A stretch of 64,000 nucleotides of DNA from Kribbella rubisoli (GTDB taxonomy: Bacteria; Actinomycetota; Actinomycetes; Propionibacteriales; Kribbellaceae). Below are positions 56,574 through 64,000 of the stretch, one piece after another. The translations under genes were made by a program, and so were the position numbers. Location of the stretch: NCBI RefSeq assembly GCF_004217145.1, contig NZ_SHKR01000011.1, forward strand, positions 682,001-746,000. The letters run 5' to 3'. Below the pieces are notes generated by a model, which was not told the origin of the DNA, did not search any database, and worked only from the letters and a program-made list of their open reading frames with translations. How positions within the stretch are numbered: position 1 is the first letter of the stretch; each line of letters starts with the position of its first letter.

Positions 56574-59500
56574 TTGTTGTAGGGCTCGGCCTCCAGCCTC
56601 GTGCCGGAGGCCGAGCTCGGCGTGGTCACGGTAATCGTGCGCGTCTCCCCCGGCAGCAGCCAGAAGTAGTTGTCGGAGTACGTCGCCGGCAGCACCCGCT
56701 CCCCCGCCCGATCCCGCAACGACACCCGCACCATCGCGGCAACCACCGTCCCGGTATTGCGAACCGTCGAGTTCCTGCCGCTCGACCGCACCTCTAAACG
56801 GGCCTTGGGCAACTCGTTGAGCTCCTGCATATCCGCAGGCTTTCGGTAGCGCCAATAGGTGTTCTCGGACAGCACACCATTGGCGCCCGTGAGCTTCAAC
56901 CGAAGTATGTGAAGGTCAGGCAGCTCAGCTCCGAACGCCACCGCGAAGGCCTCACGCTTGTTGCTTCCTTCAACCGTTACAGCCTGGTTGCTAGTAGCAA
57001 GCAAATTGCCTGCGAGGTCGTAGAGGTCGGCTTCGACTGTTGCAGTCACCGAGTTGCGAGTGTGGTTGACGACGACCGTGGTCCAGTCGGTCTGATTGGC
57101 CTGGACATGGATCGCCTCGCAACCCTTGCGAGCACCGTAGTAACTGCCGTTGACGTCCAGGTCGTAGTCGTAGGTCTGCCAAACAGTCGAATGCCAGGCC
57201 GGATGCGACATCCACAGCAGCAACGCCGACGCGTCCGTCCACAAGTGCGCGTTCCAGGCCTCGAACATCGCGCGCATGTTCTCGTAGTTCACGAACTGCG
57301 CCTTGCGGGTGAATTCCTCCAGCCCGCTGGACGATCCGAGCCGCTCGTCGATCGCGCCGAGATACGTGTCCGGCCGCTGGTTGCCATGCATCGACCAGTC
57401 GTGGTGGTACCACGGCGTACCGATCGGCCACCCCGGATCGCCGTCGCCGACCAGATTGCGCATGCTCTCGACCACCGGGATCGTCGGCATGCCGATCTCG
57501 GTGTGGAAGCCGAAGTTGAACGTGTCATAGGTGTTCGGGTCGAAATACTTGACCGGGTCAACCCAGTAGTACGGCCCGTGCCCGGACACGAACCCGGCCG
57601 CCGAGTTCGGTAGGTAGAGGATCTCGTCGTCCTCTTCCCGGACCGCGGCGGTGATCGCGGCGTCGATCGCGGCCGGCGGGTTCTCCTCGTTCGCCCCGCA
57701 CCAGATCACGATGCACGGATGCGTCCGGTACCGGACGATCGTGTCGCGCGCGATCTCGGCGTACCCGGGCAGGTCGTCGGTGAACGGGCCGGCCTCCCAG
57801 AAGTCGTTCCAGACCAGGATCCCGTTCTCGTCGCAGGCCTGGTAGAACTCCTCACGCGTACTCGAGCCGATCCAGTTGCGGATCATCGTGAAGTTCATGT
57901 CCCGATGCATGCCGATCACGGCCCGCAGCCTCTCCTCGGGCATCCGGCGCAGCAGCTCGTCCCAGCCCCAGTTCCCGCCCCGGCAGAACACGCGTACGCC
58001 GTTCACACTGATCTTCAACGGCACCGGCGCGTTGCTGACGTCCTCCACGTCGGTCCACGTGGCGCCGTCCTGCGACACCTGGATCGTGAACAGCGCCGCG
58101 TACGCCGTCTCCCACAACAACTCGACCCGGTCGAACGCCTTCGGCGCACCGAGATCCACCTGGATCCATTCGTCATCGTCGTACTGCGAGGACCAGCGGG
58201 TCCGGTCGTTCCCGTCGATGGCCTGCGCCGCCGGGCTCCCGTCGTCGGACGACGCGGTCGCCGTACCCGCGCGGGCCAGATCCACCGACGGATCGGACGA
58301 GTCGCGAATCGCCAACGTCCACAGCGAATAGCCCCATCCGGTCGCCCGCCGACGCCCTTGGATCCGCAGGTACTGCGCGGTCTGCTTCGAGAAGGTGACG
58401 GTCTGCGCAGCGCTGTTCGTCGCCGGGTCGATGACGATCGGCAGGTCGTAGTCGTACCCGAACTCGCGGATCCCGAAGGTCGTGGCCCGGCTGTCGCTCA
58501 CCACCCCACCGACGCTCGCGGTCACGGTCAACTCGTGCAACGTGGGTTCGCCGCACCCGTTCGGCCACCACAGGTCAGGTTCGTCGATGGTTTCTGTATC
58601 GAAAGCCACGTCCGTGCTAGCGCCCGCCGGCATGGTGATGGACTTACTCGCAGTACGGCCAGAGAACTGGGCCTTCACCGTGACCGTGCGAGGCGCGTCG
58701 GCCGCGTTGCGGACGGGCACCGTGACGGCAACGGTCGCCCGATCGACGCTCGGCACCCTGGTCACCACACGCGGATCGCCCACGACCACATCGCCCGTGA
58801 AGCGCAACCGCACGTGGTTCCAGATGCCCGCAGCCCGGTCGCGGACCGCCGGCATCCAGTCCCATCCGGACGCGGCCAGCAACGTCGGCGAGTCGAGGTA
58901 CAACGTGGCGGACTGGACGAACGACTGCCCCGAATCGCCTTTGTCACCAGCGGTTCCGGGATGCGGCATCGGCGTGATCTTCACCGCGAGCGCGTTTTTC
59001 GCCTTCAGAACCGCGGTGACGTCAAAGGCCGCGCGCGCGAACGGATGCTTGACCGTCCCCACCTGCGTTCCATTCAGCCAGACGTCGCCTTGATGGTTGA
59101 TGCCGTCGAACTCGAGCCACACCCGCGACCCGTTCCCGGCCGGCCGGTCGAACTTCCGGTGGTACCACCAAGCGTGCCGGCTGAGCGCCTCCGGGATCTC
59201 AAGGTTGTTCATCCCCTCGACCGGATCCGGCAGGTGCCCCTGCTCGACCAGCGATCCGAGCACGGTGCCGGGCACTGTCGCGGGCAGCCACGTCGACGTG
59301 TCCCTACCCGGTTGCGCGAGTACGGCGCCATCCGTCGTACCGGCGAAGTCGTCCATCGTGAGCGTCCAGCCGGACTCGATCGGGAACGTCCCGTCATCCG
59401 CCTTGCGCAGCGACGGCGGCTTGTCGGTGTGCCGGCTCCAATCGGTCCAGCCCGTGGCCGGCGGGCGGGATGCCGTCGTGGTGCCCCAGACCTGTAAGCC

Positions 59501-60070
59501 GTTCACACCAAGGGCATTCGCGTTCGCCTGCCGCGTCCCGGTCAGACGCACGTACTGCGCGGTGACCGGACTGTCCAGCGCGATATCGACCGTACCTCCC
59601 GGACTGTTGGTCGCCTGATGAACCGTGTGCCAGGAGGCGCCGTCCGTCGAAGTGTCCACGCGGAAGTCGAGCGGCGAACTGGACAGCAACTCCTGACCGG
59701 TCGTGTTCCCGTACGGATTCCCGCCGGAGAAGTCGAACGCCGGGTCCTGCGCCGTCGCCTCGAACGTCAACCGCACCGCATCCACCCGGCATCGCCCCTG
59801 CAGATCCACCACGATCCACTGCGGATCGCCCCCGGCCGCCCGCCACCCGGAGCCCCGCACCCCCGGCACTGCGAGCCCGTCGACGACGAACTCGGGCGGC
59901 GTCGCGGCGTACGCACTCGACGAGGCGCGCACCGGGCGATAGCGCGCGAGATCCGTCGACGGAACAGCCGGAGCGGCTGCCTCCGAGGGAAGCGAGGGCA
60001 GCGTCAGACTGGCGAGGAGCCCGCCGCTCGTAGCCAGGAAGGCACGGCGGGACACAGGATCGAGCGGCAC
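56570..60070 (-). CDS. Secreted GH2 glycosidase with two discoidin (CBM32) modules
   Basis: A 1166-residue exported enzyme. Tat-type signal (SRRAFLATSGG); N-terminal F5/8 discoidin module (about 40-200); GH2 sugar-binding and Ig-like domains (about 215-545); a second discoidin module inserted (about 550-680) between FGIREFGYDYDL and VNGVRVFCRGGNWGWDELL; then the TIM barrel with acid/base Glu in WCGANEEN and nucleophile Glu in FHTEIGMP. The layout matches exo-beta-glucosaminidase/mannosidase-like GH2. GTG 60070 has GGGAGG upstream. Probably acts on extracellular beta-linked glycans. Confidence 0.87.
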   Translation of the reverse strand: MPLDPVSRRAFLATSGGLLASLTLPSLPSEAAAPAVPSTDLARYRPVRASSSAYAATPPEFVVDGLAVPGVRGSGWRAAGGDPQWIVVDLQGRCRVDAVRLTFEATAQDPAFDFSGGNPYGNTTGQELLSSSPLDFRVDTSTDGASWHTVHQATNSPGGTVDIALDSPVTAQYVRLTGTRQANANALGVNGLQVWGTTTASRPPATGWTDWSRHTDKPPSLRKADDGTFPIESGWTLTMDDFAGTTDGAVLAQPGRDTSTWLPATVPGTVLGSLVEQGHLPDPVEGMNNLEIPEALSRHAWWYHRKFDRPAGNGSRVWLEFDGINHQGDVWLNGTQVGTVKHPFARAAFDVTAVLKAKNALAVKITPMPHPGTAGDKGDSGQSFVQSATLYLDSPTLLAASGWDWMPAVRDRAAGIWNHVRLRFTGDVVVGDPRVVTRVPSVDRATVAVTVPVRNAADAPRTVTVKAQFSGRTASKSITMPAGASTDVAFDTETIDEPDLWWPNGCGEPTLHELTVTASVGGVVSDSRATTFGIREFGYDYDLPIVIDPATNSAAQTVTFSKQTAQYLRIQGRRRATGWGYSLWTLAIRDSSDPSVDLARAGTATASSDDGSPAAQAIDGNDRTRWSSQYDDDEWIQVDLGAPKAFDRVELLWETAYAALFTIQVSQDGATWTDVEDVSNAPVPLKISVNGVRVFCRGGNWGWDELLRRMPEERLRAVIGMHRDMNFTMIRNWIGSSTREEFYQACDENGILVWNDFWEAGPFTDDLPGYAEIARDTIVRYRTHPCIVIWCGANEENPPAAIDAAITAAVREEDDEILYLPNSAAGFVSGHGPYYWVDPVKYFDPNTYDTFNFGFHTEIGMPTIPVVESMRNLVGDGDPGWPIGTPWYHHDWSMHGNQRPDTYLGAIDERLGSSSGLEEFTRKAQFVNYENMRAMFEAWNAHLWTDASALLLWMSHPAWHSTVWQTYDYDLDVNGSYYGARKGCEAIHVQANQTDWTTVVVNHTRNSVTATVEADLYDLAGNLLATSNQAVTVEGSNKREAFAVAFGAELPDLHILRLKLTGANGVLSENTYWRYRKPADMQELNELPKARLEVRSSGRNSTVRNTGTVVAAMVRVSLRDRAGERVLPATYSDNYFWLLPGETRTITVTTPSSASGTRLEAEPYNN

Positions 60071-60094
60071 GAGGGCCTCCCAGGGGCGGTGGGA

Positions 60095-60107
60095 TAATTC
60101 GGAATTA
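60095..60107. promoter_or_regulatory. Palindrome TAATTCGGAATTA before the GH2 gene
   Basis: Perfect 6-bp AT-rich arms around one base, 25 bp upstream of the GH2 start and in the gap to the LuxR-type regulator. Candidate operator. A second smaller one, GAAGT-T-ACTTC, lies at 60119-60129. Confidence 0.5.
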
Positions 60108-60150
60108 ACAGCCCTCCGGAAGTTACTTCATGTCTTCAAGTATGTCGAGA

Positions 60151-61152
60151 TCAGCGCGCCAAGTACTTGCGGACGTCATCGCTGACCTGCGCACGACTAC
60201 GGAATCCGTACTTGCGAAGGATCGCACTCAGGTGCGTCTTGACCGTGTTGAGGCTGATGCCGAGCTCGACGGCCAGCTGGTCGTTGTCGAGACCGTCGGC
60301 CAGGAGTACGGCGACCGTCTGCTGCGTCTTGGTCAGGCTCACGAACCGGCGCTCGGGCCCCTCGTCGGTCTCCATCAGCATCTCGATCAACTCGGACTGG
60401 ATGTGCTCGGTCGCGTCGATGATCCGCTCGAGATGCGTCCGTACGGCGGCACTCACGTCGGGCTCGGTCTCCGCCTCCGCTGCGATCTCGCGGATTGATG
60501 CGACGCGGTGGGTCAGGTACTCCATCACGTGGTCCGACGTCAGCAGGTTCGGCCCGACATCACCCGCGGGCAGTCGCCGCAAGGCGTCGCGGTCCTCGCC
60601 TTCACGGGTCAGCACCCGCTCCACCACAGAGCACAGCCACTCAAACGCGCGGACGGCGTTGTCGTCGTACGACTTGGGCTCGTAGCTCTGCATCGACAAC
60701 AGCCCGAACAGCTGATCGGGCCCGTCCTTCGACGGCCGGAAGATCGGCACCGTCACCGCATCCTCGGACCGACGCCCCAGATCCCCCACCGGTACGCCGG
60801 CATGCAGCGCGAACCCGTTGTCATAGGCGAACCGGTACGTCTGCCGGTGTTTCACCACCCACGCAGTCTGCCCGTTCGGCCCGAAATTGTGGGTATCCGG
60901 GTTCACGTAGTGGCCCTTGTCGTAGCCGTACGGGTACCGCACCCGGTTGCTGCCCTGCAGGAATCCGACGAAGAACGCGTCGACGCGCGCGACCTTGCCG
61001 GCTACGACCCGGACGTAGTCGTACAGGCCGTAGTGGTCGGAGCGGAACAGCGCTTCGATCTTGTGGTAGGCCTCGCGCAGGACGATCGCGGTCTCTGCGT
61101 CAACCCGCAGCGGGGCGCCCCTGTCTGACTCCACAACGTCGGCTCCCCACAC
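60151..61152 (-). CDS. GAF-domain LuxR-type transcriptional regulator
   Basis: A 333-residue regulator: GAF-like sensor (about 25-185, with VDAFFVGFLQGSNRVRYPYGYDKGHY and TVPIFRPSKDGPDQLFGLLSMQS), a helical linker, and a C-terminal LuxR HTH (about 270-330: LTKTQQTVAVLLADGLDNDQLAVELGISLNTVKTHLSAILRK). GTG 61152. It lies 80 bp upstream of the GH2 gene in the same direction and may control it. Confidence 0.87.
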   Translation of the reverse strand: MWGADVVESDRGAPLRVDAETAIVLREAYHKIEALFRSDHYGLYDYVRVVAGKVARVDAFFVGFLQGSNRVRYPYGYDKGHYVNPDTHNFGPNGQTAWVVKHRQTYRFAYDNGFALHAGVPVGDLGRRSEDAVTVPIFRPSKDGPDQLFGLLSMQSYEPKSYDDNAVRAFEWLCSVVERVLTREGEDRDALRRLPAGDVGPNLLTSDHVMEYLTHRVASIREIAAEAETEPDVSAAVRTHLERIIDATEHIQSELIEMLMETDEGPERRFVSLTKTQQTVAVLLADGLDNDQLAVELGISLNTVKTHLSAILRKYGFRSRAQVSDDVRKYLAR

Positions 61153-61530
61153 AGCACGGCAGCATCGATCCCTTGACTATGCCGCTGTACCAGCGACTTG
61201 CCAAGCGATGCCCGATGATTGTGGACAGATGTTGTGGAGCGACGGCGGTCGCGGGCGGTGAGTGTGAGTTCCCGAGTCGCCCTCCCAAGCCTCGGCCGAA
61301 CTCTCCTGCACCACCCGCGACCACGAGTGGGACACCTGTAACTGTTGAGCCCCCGCGTCGATCGATCCCACGCCCCCTGCGAGATCGGCGACCCCCCGAC
61401 GGTCGTTCGGTGTCCCTTCCTCCCCCCGCTGACTACACGGTGCCACCGAACGCCGAGGGTGACCATCGCCCTCCGCATGACCTTGTTGTGCCCTCAATCT
61501 CACCCCGGGGATGAGATCGGATGTATACGA
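61153..61530. other. 378-bp region upstream of the LuxR-type gene
   Basis: No convincing coding frame. It contains a direct repeat TTGTGGA at 61219-61225 and 61232-61238 (13-bp period). The rest, between it and the guaB1 stop, is C-rich with no strong hairpin that I can see. Probably promoter and leader for the regulator, plus the guaB1 3' end. Confidence 0.5.
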
Positions 61531-63018
<1,488 letters not shown>

Positions 63019-63089
63019 TCAGGTACCCCCGAACAAGCTGGTCACAGCGTGTGTTCGGCAGCGAACTCCTGCTCTCTGCTGGTTGATCG

Positions 63090-63698
63090 TCAGCGGTCGA
63101 GGCCGTGGCCAGGTCGCGGCGAGGAGTCTGTCCGGCGGACGCCGAAACGGGATGCCGCCAACGGGCGTGATGTTGCCAAGGGCACCTGTCCGGGAAACGC
63201 GTGCGCGATCGCGCGGTTGGCATCGAGCTCAGCCTGGCGCTGCGCCTGGTTCTGCCTGATGCTCGGCATCCGGTCACCGAACGCATTCAGACCCGGCTGA
63301 CGGTCGTGAAGATTCCGATTGAGCCGCGCACACGTGTGCTCGTAGATATTGCCGGCACCTCGCCGCGGCTTGACAGCCAGCAACTCCCGCCGAGGCAGTC
63401 CGCCGGGCTCCACGGCCGGCATCTCCCGAAACACCAGCCGATAGTCCGCCTTCTGCTGCGGATCAGACTGCAGATAAGCAGTCACGCAGTCCCGCAGATC
63501 CCCCTTCCCAGACTCGTACCCGAGCGCATGACGCCCATCCGACGTCCCAGCAGCCAGCTCCCCCATTTCACGAAGGACCTGTCGGCGAACGTAATCCTCT
63601 GGTCCGCCCGGGTTTCGCCCCGCCGCCGCCGTGAGTCTCCGGAAGTCCATCGCGAACCCATCGCCGATGATCAGCTCGTATCCGTCGCCGGACGTCAT
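63090..63698 (-). CDS. RelE/ParE-like toxin with C-terminal extension
   Basis: A 202-residue protein. Residues about 85-135 (ADYRLVFREMPAVEPGGLPRRELLAVKPRRGAGNIYEHTCARLNR) resemble the RelE/ParE toxin core ending in a ...Y-E...R.N motif; about 65 extra residues follow, rich in Gln, Ala and basic residues. Its start overlaps the antitoxin stop by four bases. Toxin assignment rests on this pairing and the core pattern; the extension's role is unknown. Confidence 0.7.
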   Translation of the reverse strand: MTSGDGYELIIGDGFAMDFRRLTAAAGRNPGGPEDYVRRQVLREMGELAAGTSDGRHALGYESGKGDLRDCVTAYLQSDPQQKADYRLVFREMPAVEPGGLPRRELLAVKPRRGAGNIYEHTCARLNRNLHDRQPGLNAFGDRMPSIRQNQAQRQAELDANRAIAHAFPGQVPLATSRPLAASRFGVRRTDSSPRPGHGLDR

Positions 63699-64000
63699 TG
63701 CGAGGTGTCGTCCTCATGGCGGATCTCATCGAGGATCCGCTGAGTCTCAGGACCCATCATCTCGGCGAACTCGTCGACGGTCATCGGACGGCTGGTCGGC
63801 AACGGCTCGGACGCATACACGCGGCGGGTCGGATCGTCGATCGTCCCGGCCGGGGGCTCGTCGTCGCCACGCAACTGCCGGTACTGCGAGGTCGACATGA
63901 TGACGGCCTCGGGCTCACCACCATCGCCCCAGATCACCGGCACGAAGGCCCCGTCGCGGATGGCATCCACCATCGACGTCAGCCCCGCCGCCACGGTCTC
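63695..64000 (-). CDS. Phd/YefM-like antitoxin (5' end may lie beyond window)
   Basis: The frame is open to the window edge; GTG 63994 is possible but the family's N-terminal strand would then be missing, so the start is probably outside. Visible: VDAIRDGAFVPVIWGDGGEPEAVIMSTSQYRQLRG, the Phd/YefM pattern (basal strand, P-x-A-V-(L/I)-x-S..Y..L), then an acidic tail PMTVDEFAEMMGPETQRILDEIRHED that would bind the toxin. Confidence 0.75.
   Translation of the reverse strand, partial: ETVAAGLTSMVDAIRDGAFVPVIWGDGGEPEAVIMSTSQYRQLRGDDEPPAGTIDDPTRRVYASEPLPTSRPMTVDEFAEMMGPETQRILDEIRHEDDTSQ

Overview
The window is GC-rich and densely coded, with many GTG starts and 4-bp start/stop overlaps. It reads as the chromosome of a high-GC actinomycete. 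The gene content and the habit of many secreted or sugar-active proteins suggest Nocardioidaceae, perhaps Kribbella; this is an inference from style, not a database match. I see no rRNA, tRNA, CRISPR array, transposase or phage structural gene. Both ends cut a gene: a TetR regulator on the left and an antitoxin on the right.

Layout. 0-7.7 kb: TetR regulator, a two-component system with a MacB-like ABC exporter, a VOC protein, and the divergent tam/tamR pair with paired palindromic operators. 8-12.6 kb: an ABC-F ATPase, a fructosamine-kinase-like protein, and a Tet(M)/Otr(A)-type ribosomal-protection GTPase broken by one frameshift. 12.7-36 kb: a conserved actinobacterial housekeeping block (ispE, rsmA, rpfB, tatD, metG, rsmI, with divergent pmt), all in the expected order but split by two insertions. 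One is about 3.5 kb (nitroreductase, monooxygenase-like, ornithine-cyclodeaminase-like, and an unknown HExxH pair). The other is about 10 kb (secreted nucleotidase, AraC-controlled alpha-galactoside operon, oxidoreductase). Two toxin-antitoxin pairs sit directly against ispE and rsmI.

37.1-45.0 kb: a seven-gene co-oriented operon encodes a substrate-binding lipoprotein, two Dpp/Nik permeases, a fused ATPase, a cysteine-synthase-like PLP enzyme, a DUF364 protein and an MFS exporter. It lies behind a Zur-box-like palindrome. It looks like a compact zinc-responsive metallophore make-export-import system and is the best candidate for something undescribed. 45.2-48.5 kb: a MarR regulator and a copper-handling cluster (copD, copC, ycnI, small membrane protein).

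48.6-64 kb: an ECF sigma factor with a membrane partner, ROK kinase, pentapeptide protein, monomeric isocitrate dehydrogenase, secreted phosphoesterase, archaeal/eukaryotic-type ProRS, a very large secreted GH2 enzyme with two discoidin modules, a GAF-LuxR regulator, guaB1 and a third toxin-antitoxin pair.
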